Below are positions 45,210-56,222 of a stretch of DNA of 64,000 bases, one piece after another. The stretch is from positions 68,016,594-68,080,593 of the forward strand of contig CM077024.1 in NCBI GenBank assembly GCA_039090855.1, in the 5' to 3' direction. The notes under the pieces are model-generated. The model was given only the letters and a program-made list of their open reading frames with translations, was not told where the DNA came from and did not search any database. Every line of letters starts with the position of its first letter. Positions within the stretch are counted from its first letter, which is position 1. The DNA comes from Macrothele yani (Eukaryota; Arthropoda; Arachnida; Araneae; Macrothelidae). The translations under genes were made by a program, and so were the position numbers.

Positions 45210-45873
45210 CTAGGGGTGTTCAAATGAAAAGGTACGAAACGTCATAAGAACGTAACCGTTAACATATTTGCCTATGCCGCTATGGGAGAACGTAGCGACA
45301 CATCTAGGGATGCGATTGGAGTCGCCGGCGGGGATCGGAGCATGCGCAGGAGAGAGAGCAGAGGCTCTTATAAAGAGCGCCGTCCAATTGACTACTTGTT
45401 GAATTCCTCCAGCACAGACGAACCATTAACTCCGATGTGTACTGTGAGACACTCCGAAGACTACGCAGGTCCGTCAAGAACAAAAGACCGGGGCTGCTCA
45501 CGGAGGGTGTGGTTCTGCTCCATGATAACGCGCGTCCACACGTCTCCAGGGTCATACACGCGGAACTGGCCAAGTTCCAGTGGGAGCAGCTTGACCATCC
45601 GCCCTGCAGCCCGGACATGTCGCCCTGCGATTTCCATGTGTTTGATCCCCTGAAAAAACATCTGAAAGGGAAGCGCTTCCACTCGGACGACGAACTTAAG
45701 GACGCTGTGCAGGACTGGGTCTCGTCACGGCCACAGGAATTCTGGGAACAAGGAATCCTTCGGCTCGTTAATCAATGGGATCATTGTGCCACGGCCTATG
45801 GTGTATACTTTGAATAAAGTCTTCATTTATACCCACAGTGTCATTTCGTACCTTTTCATTTGAACACCACTAG
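45210..45873 (+). mobile_element. Internally deleted mariner element in the E3-E4 intron
   Basis: Inverted ends CTAGGGGTGTTCAAATGAAA at 45210 and the inverse TTTCATTTGAACACCACTAG to 45873, with TA on both sides. At 664 bp it is about half the length of a full mariner. It fills most of the short E3-E4 intron, whose remainder is about 300 bp. Confidence 0.93.
45437..45817 (+). pseudogene. mariner transposase C-terminal half, open
   Basis: The frame holds VVLLHDNARPHVSRVIHAEL (second catalytic Asp), PPCSPDMSPCDFHVFDPLKK (third Asp of the DD34D triad) and a normal C-terminus ending AYGVYFE. The helix-turn-helix and the first catalytic Asp are missing through deletion, so the protein cannot be active. 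The Met at 45437 is internal. Confidence 0.88.
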
Positions 45874-45955
45874 TACAAAGAACTTTAAGATTTATTTGTC
45901 AAAAATAGAGTCTACTTTTTGCAAGATTTGATCGCTTAAACGTGTCTGTCTGTAC

Positions 45956-46147
45956 CTCATATTGCTCCCTAAGAGGCCGTGGAGTTAGTCGAATAATCTT
46001 GTCCTTGTCCAAAACTTGGGTTTCTTCCTCGTCCTCAGCCATCTCCTGGATATGCTCTTCTTCTGTTTGCGGCATCAAATGCAATTCCTCACGAGTCCGG
46101 AATTCTAGTGTCAAAATAGTTAGCGGAAGCAGCAGCCCAAGAATCAC
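45956..46147 (-). CDS. Trpm: TRPM channel, exon E3
   Basis: 64 codons, phase 0 at both ends. It starts VILGLLLPLTILTLEFRTRE, the segment that in TRPM proteins follows the WMGRLR..NxxLK sequence and lies before the membrane domain. It continues with an acidic, probably flexible stretch (EEEHIQEMAEDEEETQVLDK). The acceptor is TTCTTCTAG above 46147, and the donor is GTACAG at 45955-45950. The frame runs past the donor into the intron. The first 31 nt and the acceptor are duplicated at 43564-43706. Confidence 0.94.
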
Positions 46148-46334
46148 CTAGAAGAAATCAGAAGGGTAAAAACAAAACATAAGCCAATTGAAATTAACAG
46201 AGTCGGTTACTTGCTTTCTGCACTTAACATTGATCTCTTTTTTGCTAGTATTCCTGTATTTGTTTTCATTTTTAATTAAATGAAAATAGTCTACCAATGT
46301 AATACATTAAACACGATTTCTGAATGAGGTAGAT
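46148..46334. other. Intron between the hAT element and exon E3
   Basis: Contains the source of the duplication seen at 43564-43706 (up to 46259) and the polypyrimidine tract of E3. The 8-bp target duplicate AGGTAGAT is at 46327-46334. Confidence 0.6.
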
Positions 46335-48785
46335 CAGTGGCTCTCAAACTTTTGACCCCTGTGACTCCCTACATGCGGAAGTCGCCCCCCCCCCTGCTCG
46401 ACGTAGTATATGAATAAAAATATTTTGTTCCTGGTGAGTATTTTCGTTCGCACATTTATGTATGCGCATATTTTAACATTTTATAAGTAAATAAAGAAAA
46501 CGTTCTTCAAATTAGAAGAGTTTTATTTAAATAAGTTCAGTATCTAACTCAACACAAAATAACACTTTAGCTCTTAAACATCAGAATTTATAGTACATTT
46601 TTTAAATTAATATGATACTATTTACGTTACTTGTAATTATGAAACTACTTATTATTTGTTTTTTTGTAAATTTTCTCAATTAATTTCTATACTTAATGTC
46701 ATGGATGTGTTGGTCTCTGAGCATAAAGTTTGCTAAAAGGAGGAGTAATATTAGAAAGAGCAACTCTTAGTTCTTGGGTGATATCAAGTCTTGCGCGATA
46801 TTTGCCCTTCAAAGCTATCAAAGCTGAAAATACAGTTTCACACAAGTAGATGGTAGCAAAAGTATGATAACATTCATAGCCTTTTCACTTAATGTTGGGA
46901 ATTCTTGTCGAACACTAATCCAAAAATCTAGCAAGGAGCTTTCCTTAAATTTTATTTTTAAATAAGCATCAGTCTGTAGATCAAGAGGATATTATTGATC
47001 ATTCTGCTTAATGATCTTGGATGTGGTGCATTTCCAATTGAATTTTTTATTCAGCTCAATGCATCGAGGTTTTCATAAAAATATTTTTTTAAATATTCTT
47101 GTAACGTTACTGGATGGTCAGTGAAATAAATTTCCAGCTGTGAGGGAATTACCTGGAGGTTTGTGTGGTTAAGCATGTTGATAAGAGTAGGATACATTTC
47201 CAAATGGTTACTTTTCAAACCATTTGTAGAAAGTTGTATTTTTTTTATATAAACGTCTGAACTTTATCATTCCAGTAAAGTTGCTTCATTTCTTTAAAAT
47301 GGTTTGTTCAAAATGTTACATTTTTCAAATATATCTGCAAGATATGCCAGTTTCAAAAAGAAATCCGCTGCAATACAACTTTGGTATTGTACGATTTTGC
47401 TCGAGCAAAAAGTTGAACACCTCATGTCTCAGCTCAAATATTCTGTTCAACACCTTGCCACTTGACAACCGTCGGGCTTTGGTGTGAAAAGTAAGGTAGT
47501 GTGGCTCTGAAACCATATCTTCACACAAAACGGTAAAAATTCCAGATTTTAGTGAATGAGCTTTGATGAAATTTACAGCTTTGACAACTGGCCATAACAC
47601 TTCATTCAGAGGAGAACTTAGCTCGTTAGATGCCAGAGCTTCCCGATGTATCATGCAGTGCGTGCACTTGGTTTCAGAAGCTATTGCTTCAATCCCTGCA
47701 GAGGGGTTTTTTTCTAGTCCATTATGCACTCGAGATATAGCGCGAGCTCCATCTTAACATATGCCAACGCATCTCTCCCATGATATAGCATTTTTTTACA
47801 AGAAAGTATCAGTTATATTGAAAATGCAACCTGCAGTCCTATTTTTTAGAAAAGGCTCACACAAAAAAGAACTTCCCGCAGCTTAGCACCATCAATGAAT
47901 CGGACATATGCAATTAGTTGGCCATCTCTATGCACATCCGTTGCTTCCTGAACTTGAAATGCATAGTAATTGTATTTCAACTTCTCTCTTAAGTCCTCTG
48001 AAATTTTTAATATTCGCCAGGATTCTGTGTCATTAGAAAGGGGGCATTTTTTAATAGCTCCTGCATAGATTCGAAAACATGGTACAAACAGTATCAATTG
48101 CTGCCGGTAATACAAGAGATTCACCTATTGTGTCTGATCTTTTACTCTTGGCAATTTTGTGGGAAACCTGGTAAGAAGCCAGAGGAGCACATGGCATAGT
48201 TGTTGTTTCAGTAAAACTTCGCTAGGTAGACTGGAAATTAATAAGTTTTCTGATAAAAACATCTTTGGTTTGTTTGAAAACTCTACAGGTCTTGCTTCAG
48301 GATGCTTTTTTTAATTTTTTAGGCTTCATACTATCTGAAGCTAAAACACTTATCCACATTATACACTGTGGATGTTCTTCACCGTTAATGACAGTTTTTG
48401 TGAAACCCAGAGACAAGTATTTTTCATCATACCTCCTTTTTTTGCAGACTGAACAGGAACAAACAAACATAAACTGTAATACACACAACCGATAAAGAAA
48501 CACAAACGTAAATTGCATCAAGAGAAATATGCAATGTAGAGAAGCGATGCCATCTGCAGCTGGCGGCCGGGAACTCCCGGCGATAAGAGTGGTCACTTCA
48601 TTATAAATGACGTTACGACGGGTGACGTGTCAAGGCAGACATAACACCTACGAATGAGTTCGTTAAGAAACTGCTTTCACGAAGTGACGCCGTACGTTAG
48701 GTCGAGTCCAAAATAATTATTTTGTAATGTTCAAAATATTTCTTGCGCCCCTTTTAAGCAACTACCCCCCTCCCTAGAATCACTG
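46335..48785 (-). mobile_element. hAT transposon, ZBED5-like, with 8-bp target duplication
   Basis: Ends CAGTGGCTCTCAAACTTTTG (46335) and, inverted, CAGTGATTCTAGGGAGGGG (from 48785). Flanking octamers AGGTAGAT (46327-46334) and AGGTAGAC (48786-48793) agree at 7 of 8 bases, as expected for an aged hAT target duplication. Length 2451 bp. It contains a decayed transposase on the minus strand. Confidence 0.9.
47000..48560 (-). pseudogene. hAT transposase (BED zinc finger, ZBED5-like), broken
   Basis: From the N-terminal side: 48297-48470 reads KKRRYDEKYLSLGFTKT and QCIMWISVLASDSMKPKKL, the BED-finger region of the ZBED5/FAM200 family, but the second zinc-binding Cys of the pair appears lost (CIMW). 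47846-48124 reads ISEDLREKLKYN, AFQVQEATDVHRDGQLIAYV, the start of the RNase H-like core. 47325-47729 reads THCMIHREALASNELS and SGKVLNRIFELRHEVFNFL, the middle of the core. The remainder down to about 46700 is in broken frames, and the C-terminal dimerisation region is not clear. Multiple stops; inactive. Confidence 0.85.
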
Positions 48786-50261
48786 AGGTAGACGATTATG
48801 ACAGTTTATGGCAAAAGAAGCGAGAGCTTTGCCGCTCTTACGAATCGGAAAGCCATGATTTTTATGCGGGAAGAGAATAACGCAAAGGAGGGCTAAACCA
48901 TGTACTGCTTTCCTTTTGGAAGACCCTACATGGAAGAAAAAAGGAAAGCTACGTGCTGCTTTTCATTTTACGCTTTACATTTCTCTTTTTATGGTCTTCA
49001 TGTGTAACCACTTTCATCATAACGTAGACGCACACATAAACAGCTTACTCAGTTTAAATCAATGTCAAATAAACTATAACCAAGTGAGGAATTTCAGAAC
49101 AATGATGTAGGAAGAATGAATGACATTGCACACAAAATGCGCCGCTTTTAGATGATGGTGTTTGTTGTAGCGTCGTTGAATATGACGAGTGAGTCAAGCA
49201 ATGACAGCTGTTCAGAACGGTTTCTATGAGGGTCGGCATTGCGTTCTTTCTTCCATAAAATATACTTAGAATTGTCACTGTCAGCGTAATGGGAAGAGAT
49301 GGAAGAAAATAGGTGGCTTAAGGAATATCCTCGATGGGAATATCAGTCAGAACTGCGCTTTTGTGCACCGAATTAAGAAGTGCAGTTGGTTGCGATACTC
49401 TGCCTCAAATGCGGGAATAGTGCTCCAGCGATGGACGAACTGCAATTTATATAATGTCAAAAACCTTTCAGAGGAAAAGCACTGTCTAGATCGAAACATG
49501 TTCATCAAGGAGATTTAGAGATTGAAGAAATGTCACCATGTGAAGGCTAGCTGGAGTAAATATTCAGATCAACGACAGGCAGAGAAATGAAGAGCTATAG
49601 GATGCTTTTCAAAAAATCCTTCGGAGGCATTAATACAATAATCTCATCCATTTTAAAGAATATAACATTTTTCTCTGAAGCTCAAATTTCTCGAACTTCG
49701 CTGCTTCTATTTCATGGTAAGCGTTTTTCTTTTATGTGCAATTTCTATTTTCTTTGCTTTTACGTAAAAAAAATGCTATTTAGTACGAGGAACTGTGCAC
49801 CAACTATACTTAAAATAGTAAAACTATACTAGTAATCCGACTTTATTGGCGTAAAATCGAAAGCTTGGAAACTTTGATTTCTATTTGACGGCAATAAAGT
49901 CGGATTACTAGTATATTTTTAATATTTTAAACCATTTTCTAACCTGTATTTGAGCAGATAAAAACTACCTTTATGAAATTCAGAGAGAACATAAATTTCA
50001 CGCTTCGTTCATCCCGTACGTGAACCCGGACGGAAAATATATTTAATTTAGAAAGAGCAAACAGCAAGCGCACCATGTCCATCTACAAAAAATCATGGGA
50101 AATATATATAAAAAAATACCAGTATGTTACATTGAACATTCAGAACAAATCATTGCAAAGTCATATGCAAAACAAGAGTATATGCCTGGAAGTAATTTTT
50201 TATTTACACTCGCGAATATTCACCAAAACCTTGATCGGAAGTAATTGTGCAGAAACATTAC
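48786..50261. other. Intron E2-E3, upstream part
   Basis: No gene recognised. A 24-bp perfect inverted repeat with a 43-nt spacer occurs at 49825-49848 / 49892-49915 (see findings). The minus-strand open frame at 49054-49278 has no family resemblance. Confidence 0.5.
49825..49915. repeat. 24-bp perfect inverted repeat
   Basis: Arms TATACTAGTAATCCGACTTT... (49825-49848) and the exact inverse (49892-49915), spacer 43 nt. Confidence 0.9.
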
Positions 50262-50490
50262 TTTGAGATTGGTATGTTTCCTTGTCCTGAGTCCACCCAT
50301 CCAGAGGTCGGCGACGAGCATCTGGGCTGCCGTGTGGGCGAGAAACGCACTGTGCTTGGCTGCAACAGCTATGCCTAGGCACGTATGTTTGCTCCAATTC
50401 TGTAACTCGTAGGTCAGAAGCTGAAGGGTTGTGTGCTCAGCAGACCTATAGCAGTAGTCTAGAAGTTCCAATGCTAAGTTTTCAAATTCA
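50262..50490 (-). CDS. Trpm: TRPM channel, exon E2
   Basis: Encodes EFENLALELLDYCYRSAEHT, TLQLLTYELQNWSKHTCLGI, AVAAKHSAFLAHTAAQMLVA and DLWMGGLRTRKHTNLK. In TRPM channels this is the strongly conserved cytosolic homology region (LLTYEL.NWS..TCL.LAVAAKH..F.AHT..Q.LL.D.WMG.L). The first base completes a codon started in E1; the exon is 229 nt. The donor is GTAATG at 50261-50256 and the acceptor TGTAG above 50490, preceded by a run of 19 T in gene sense (50495-50513). The frame is intact. Confidence 0.96.
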
Positions 50491-50513
50491 CTACAAAAAA
50501 AAAAAAAAAAAAA

Positions 50514-50934
50514 GAGAAATATATGAAGGATATGCGGCAGGCTAACATTAATTGTTTCCTAAAACAATTTAACCACAAAATGAGAAATGAACAAGGACAT
50601 ATAATTCGTATAAAACAGCATAATGCCTACCGAAACTAATTAGTAATACACAGAACTCAGCTGTTTGCACGTGGTCTCGCCGCGAATTTGAGCCGACACA
50701 AAATTAAGTACCTTCAGCTAAGCCATATCTATAACGTTTTCCTAATGCACCATAAATCATTGGTGATCAGCGAGGAAATCTTACGCCAATCTACTGTATG
50801 TCCACCTTGCTATAAAGCAAGAATTTTATTCTAGGTATCTATTTCTTCAAGAATCTCGATTGAAAAGCGTATAGATTCTTAAGGAAACCTTACATCTTCG
50901 GTCCACGTTACTAATTATTTGACAACCGCAGTAC
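50514..50934. other. Intron E1-E2, near exon E2
   Basis: No element recognised. Confidence 0.5.
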
Positions 50935-51141
50935 TTCTGACCGAATGATTCGGATGGATATGGGTTCGAATCCCCGTGAGGGATGGATCGTTTGTTTGTC
51001 TTACTGCACTAGTTCTCTCCCTTTTCTGAAAGCAGTGGCTTTAAATTTAGGACAGGCGACAGCCTATTTTTCGTTAAGTTACTCATGGCGGTTGTTAACC
51101 CCCCTCCCGGGCTCCCTTCGACCAAAAAAAAAAAAAAAAAA
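50935..51141 (+). repeat. Diverged SINE with poly(A) tail
   Basis: B-box GGTTCGAATCCCC at about 50964, the family segments GTGGCTTTAAATTTAGGACA and TTACTCATGGCGGTTG, and a 19-A tail at 51123-51141. The tRNA head before the B box is partly eroded. Confidence 0.78.
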
Positions 51142-51284
51142 ACACATTTGTCTTCCAACTAAGAACCACATACAAACATAAACACCACTGAATGAACACC
51201 ACGCAAGCCTATACTCATTTACGTGTGCGTGTTGGTCCACCAGAAATGAAACACACACATGTACGCTCAACGGATAAAACCTTA

Positions 51285-51780
51285 GAGATACTTATCTAAT
51301 AGCGTCTTTGTCCACCTCTAGCGCGAATAACAGCCTGTGCACGCCGAGGCATGGATTCCATCAAATGCCCGAAGGTTTCCGGAAGCAATGCCAGCTATAC
51401 CTGTTGCAACATTGTCCACAAATCCGTCCGAGACGTCGGCCCTGGATTCATGGGTCTGATGTTCGGCTCCACGACATCACAGAGAGGTTCCACAGGGTTT
51501 AAACCCGTGACATTGAGGGCCCACTGGATGATTCCAAACGGTGTTCCTCGTGCATTTCTGGGTGGTTGGAGCCCGGTAGGCTGGCGCATTTTTCTATTAA
51601 AACATGCCATCGGCCGCAGGATGCGCTAAGGCCTTGGAATCGTGTAGATGATCAGCCAGAACATGCTGGTAGCGCGCAGCGGTTAAAGACCTCTGCAGAC
51701 ACACTTAGGGACCTAATGTGTCCCATGAGAAGGCACCTAAAACCACCACAGAGCCATCACTACCTTACACAAAGCTGACC
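51285..51780 (-). pseudogene. Old Tc1-like fragment
   Basis: Minus strand 51395-51610 shows GLNPVEPLCDVVEPNIRPMN, a decayed form of the DLNPIE-LWD motif; the plus-strand tract GCCGAGGCATGGATTCCATC at about 51340 is the inverse of the C-terminal ESMPR motif. The remainder is too eroded to read. Confidence 0.68.
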
Positions 51781-52772
51781 TGACACACTGCGAGGTGCGA
51801 TTGGGAACTGAAGAGAATGGTTAGTAGAAAAATCGACTTTTATTTTTGTTTTACTTAAATGAATGTTGTTCTACTGAAAATAGTTCGGCAGGCTGCACGC
51901 TCTCTCTAAAGACAGTGAAATATTTCTGGATTTCTTCCCTTTCAGAATTTCCTTCAGTTCTTGCTTCACTCTCTTTTTAATGTTCTGTACCTTGGCATAT
52001 CTGTATATTTTTTGTGTGAGGGTTATCTTTTGGAACGAATCCAAACTCCCCTTTACAGTCAAATATGGCGAAAACGATGCTGGAGGACAAGCTAAGTAGC
52101 ATCGTTTAACTCGAGTCCGTTTCTCAAAAAGCTTCGTAAAAATGTTATGACAATAAAAAAAAAACAGTTTGAGGAGATAGCGTATGAAACATATTGACCA
52201 TGCAAGTTTATTCATTCTCCACGAACACTGTACGACATAAAAATATTTTTATTTACACTAGGAGGAAATAACAAGGTATTAATGAACGATATATAGGTAT
52301 TTTAAAGCCTCAGTTTTTTCATATTCGAACGTTTTGTGTTTCGCAATGGTATTTTTACCTAAGTGAATGATAATTCAGGATTTATGTATTTTCTCCCTTT
52401 ACAACGGTGGGCCTTAATACTCTACTTGTGACACATAAAAAGAAAACAAAACTTGCTCCAGGTGGATACGGTGCTGAAGCATTGATAATAAAACCTGTGA
52501 ACTGTAAAATCGACCTCCGCATCCAAAAAGTCCGGGAAACGGTTGTGCAAAGTACTCCAAATTTCACGTTAAGCACATACCACGTGTTTCAGTCTAAGTA
52601 ATACTGCTGTAGCAAAACAAGTTCCTTGTAACATGACCTTTCTGGGAACGAAACGGGAAAAACAATTACTTTAATGTAAGTCGTCAGATTGTACGAGGAG
52701 GTTTTCATTTCTCTAGTGTATTGTTTCCTAAAGGAAGTAGGACTTTGGGATTATGTTTTTTATTTAACATAC
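51781..52772. other. Intron E1-E2, near exon E1
   Basis: No element recognised; minus-strand open frame 51871-52215 has no family resemblance. Confidence 0.45.
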
Positions 52773-52870
52773 TTAGTGTTTGATTTCATTTCTTCACAAA
52801 TATCAGCTTCCATGTCGTCTTGCGCTGCTTCCTCTGCCATGGACTTGTAAAGTTTGCAAGAAACAAGAGC
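52773..52870 (-). CDS. Trpm: TRPM channel, exon E1 of this window
   Basis: Small exon of 98 nt encoding ALVSCKLYKSMAEEAAQDDM and EADICEEMKSNT. In TRPM proteins the pattern AL.ACKL.K.MA.EA..DD...DI..EL directly precedes the LLDYCY..LLTYEL region encoded by E2. The acceptor is TATTTAG above 52870, and the donor is GTATGT at 52772-52767. It enters in phase 0 and leaves with two bases (AA) of a codon completed by the T of E2, giving Asn. It is too short for the usual open-frame length filter. Earlier exons lie beyond the window or were not recognised up to 64000, so this is not the first exon of the gene. Confidence 0.93.
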
Positions 52871-53472
52871 CTAAATATTAAAAAGGGAACAAGGAAAAAA
52901 GGATGTATCACAAATTGTGCAAAAGTCAGACTTACATGCTTTTATAACATTGAACAATGAAATAGCTGGCCCTTATAGCAAATACACAAATCATACGGTA
53001 TTTTATATGACAATTATAATTCATTTGCTCATCAAAACAGAAAGAGGGAGGGGGTTATCAAACCCTTTGTTAATATTTTGAAATTTCATGAGTCTAAAAC
53101 GTTTTTTGCATCTTGTTTGCGCTAAAGAACTGTTCATTGTGGTGTAGCTGAATGCCTAATATTTTTGTGAATTTCTCCTGGTGGTGTGAAATATTAGGAT
53201 ACAGAAAATTTAAGAAAAGCACAGATCAATTTTGTTTTGATAGAAACCTATCATGGTATGATCGGCTTGGATAAACACCTAAAAATTGATTTGATGAACA
53301 TAACACTGTGTTATTCCGCTTCAGGAGCAGGATGTCATTTGGTTTCATTCAATATTTATTACGGGGATCTCCATCTCATTTACTTTTTTTTTTTTATGTC
53401 TGGCTTCTCTGATTCTGAAACTGTTAGAATATACATTAGTATTCTATGACCGTCCTTCGGTAAACGAGATTA
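52871..53472. other. Intron upstream of exon E1
   Basis: No element recognised. Confidence 0.5.
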
Positions 53473-53518
53473 CCTCACTCGATACTAGATCTCGGTACAG
53501 ATCTAGTATCGAGTGAGG
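53473..53518. repeat. 20-bp perfect hairpin
   Basis: CCTCACTCGATACTAGATCT, loop CGGTAC, and exact inverse; extendable by five more pairs with one mismatch (53468-53523). Confidence 0.93.
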
Positions 53519-54178
53519 CAATCTGGAAAGAAACTGACTGATGCAATCGTTGTTTTTGCTAGATATGCATGGTGAGCAAAGGAAATGTATGTATACGTAT
53601 ATATGTGCATGTGTTGTAGTGCTTCTTATTTGGGTTGCTTCGTTTATTTTTATTTTGTTATTTTGTATTTCTTTTTTGCGTCATCCCGGAAGGGAAATGT
53701 GCAGAAGCCCCAATGTACATGGATTCAGGGGTGATATGCTAAATTAATAATAAACGATTTGTGTTGACCGCAACATGAATAATAGTCGCGAGGATATGGG
53801 GGCGGGGGCGTGAAATAACTTTTATATCTCTAAGATAAAATTTTGCTGTGACACATAATTCGTCATATGTTGGATGATAACAGTATAGGGGAAAGGAAAT
53901 CAAGGGAATGTATTCATTATCGAACCCATTCGGATGTTCCCGTTTCTTTGTCCACGCTAACATGGGCATGTCAAAAAGTTTAATGAACCTACCGTAAGTT
54001 CTGACTAATGAATGACCTCTCCAGCCATATCCATTTCATCCAGTCCGGTAACAATCGCTATACGTACGTATTTCGAAAAGATCTGTTTCCTGCATTAGAA
54101 AAATTGATTCCATTTCATTGGTTTTCTTCGCTAAGTACTCTAGCTTCTCGGAATGGAATATTAATTTCGCTTCCGGAT
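53519..54178. other. Intron, no element identified
   Basis: A minus-strand open frame at 53739-53969 was inspected and does not match any family I recognise. Confidence 0.45.
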
Positions 54179-54376
54179 GAAACAAAGAAAAAAAGGAGAA
54201 AAAAAAAAAAAAAAGAACAAGAGGAAAAGTACTGAAACGGCGAAAGGGTGAGAAACAAAGTAGAATAAAAAGAAATAACAGAAGAAGGGAAAAACCTATT
54301 GAACTGGCGAAAGGGTGAAGAAAAAAGAAGTGAGAAACAAGAAAAAGAAAAAAGAAAAAAAGGAAGAAAAAGCACT
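54179..54376 (+). repeat. Polypurine (A/G) tract
   Basis: About 200 bp almost entirely A and G on the plus strand, broken by two related short spacers (GGCGAAAGGGTGA at 54238 and 54305). In the TRPM transcript this is a long pyrimidine tract. Confidence 0.9.
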
Positions 54377-56008
54377 AAACCTGCTACAGGCTGTTGTGGT
54401 GCTTTTCAATAAAGGGTTCCACCAAACACAGTTCTTTTTTTTTTAACATTATATTAATAAAAACTTGTTGCAGTTGATTTTTTCAGGAAATTTAAATAAA
54501 CAATCTGCACATTTAAAAAAAAAAATTCAATTTGTTTATTTTCAAAGACGGGGAGCGGGTGAAGGTGATCACCCCAACGCATCATGATTGATCCGCCACT
54601 GGTTTAAGCGAACTCACAGAACCTGATACACTTATAAATAACAGCCTACATGGTACTAGTACGTACACATGATTACAATATTAAATACCGGTCGAAAAGT
54701 TTTAGAGCAAAACATACACTTATGGTAATTGCTAACGACTTATTTTTCATTAAATTTTGAATTTGCTTTTTTTTTACATGGGGCTTTATTTTTTATTTTA
54801 TTTTTTTTTTGACATGGGGCAAAAGATATCTTCATTTCGCCGAATTATCCTGTGGACGTAATTAATTCATTTTACACCAATTACATATGAATGCCTTGAT
54901 GACAATACGTTTAGTGAACACAGCGTTTTGAACCCCAGTTCCTCGAAATGAAATTATTATGTAGATAAGTATTAAAAAAGTTTAATCATTTTTAATGAAG
55001 AGATGTGTATTTAATTTTAAATAATAAATATAACACATAATGATTTTTGTCATCTGGGAAACTTTTTTTGTTCAAAATTTATTCTAGTTTTAACATCGTT
55101 CACTGCTTTATATGTGCTGCCATCTGTATTTCATGTTGTAAGAATTACAGTTTGGAGAAGGATTTCTGAACGCTTGCTTTTGTATCAGCGTGCAACAGTA
55201 ACAAAAGTTTCAGCTCTTCCTAAAAGAAAAAAAAAATTGAGTTACTTAAAACTGGATTTGAAAATTATTTCCCTTTTCGTTCTTCTCTTGACAAACACAT
55301 TATAAAATAAAGACAAGGAGTCTCCCACCAAATAATGGGGTGAATGCATCAGGAAAAAAATATTAAACACAAAGACGGATAGAGAGAAAAGATCAGTCCA
55401 GTGCAGGATACAATCAAATTCTGAGGTGTACTAAGCTCGTATTTTGCCGATGCTTGAAACTTTTTTGGCTAAAGGTATTTTAAGGTGAAATGTGCAATTG
55501 ACAGCTATCTGAAAACTGAAAATTCGTTAGGAAACATCGGGATATGTTTTTTATGCTGCAAAAGGATTTTCTTTTTTTTTCTTTTTATCCGGACTTGCAG
55601 TAGCCGAGTTATGGGCAGGGCCCTGGGCCCCCAGTTTAATGGGGTTCCTTTTAAATTGTTTCTGAAAAAATTACCCCTAATATTTGTTGAACTTATCGTT
55701 ATTGTGAAAGTGATATTTTACGGGGTTTCAATGATCATTTGAGGTAAGACTATCGTCTATCGGTTTTCAGCAGTATGGAATTTATCGTGGGTCTTCTAAG
55801 CGCATTCCCATGTCCTTGTCAGTCAACAAACCAACCAATGATGAACAGTTAAATAAGATATATTTCTACTTTGCAAATGTATCTGGTGAAAATTCGTTAA
55901 GGACCAGTCACGTGATCTTGTAAGTAATGACTGTTTCATGCTATCATCTACAACCGTAGTTGCCAGATTTCAAATTGAATTCTGTTAAAGTTAAGCCGCA
56001 ATTGTAAT
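54377..56008. other. AT-rich intron
   Basis: Several A- and T-runs (54430-54450, 54514-54526, 54796-54812). No gene or repeat end supported. Confidence 0.5.
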
Positions 56009-56222
56009 TTTTTTGATTGGAGGTTCAACGACCACCGTGAGCAACTCAATGGGCTATAAGCAGTCGCCCATCCCTAATTTAGGGTCACTGGTTCCAGGGA
56101 AGGGGAGAGCCAGTGCCGTAAGACAAACACAACATCCATGCCTGACCGGGATTCGAACCCGGACCCCTTACGGACGAATGATCAGAGGCCAGCGCCTTAG
56201 ACCACTGCGCCACCGGGGCGGC
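56009..56222 (-). repeat. tRNA-derived SINE, well preserved
   Basis: Near-identical in plan to 21656-21876: poly(T) then GATTGGAGGTTCAACGACCA, GTCCCTAATTTAGGGTCACT-like body (here CATCCC), and GGGATTCGAACCCGGACC with the tRNA head ending at GCCACCGGGGCGGC. On the minus strand it starts GCCGCCCCGGTGGCGCAGTG. Confidence 0.9.

Noticed and set aside
53739..53969. Possible upstream TRPM exon (minus open frame with HPNGFDNEY)
   Set aside because: Does not match the TRPM region expected before E1, and I see no family resemblance strong enough to support an exon.
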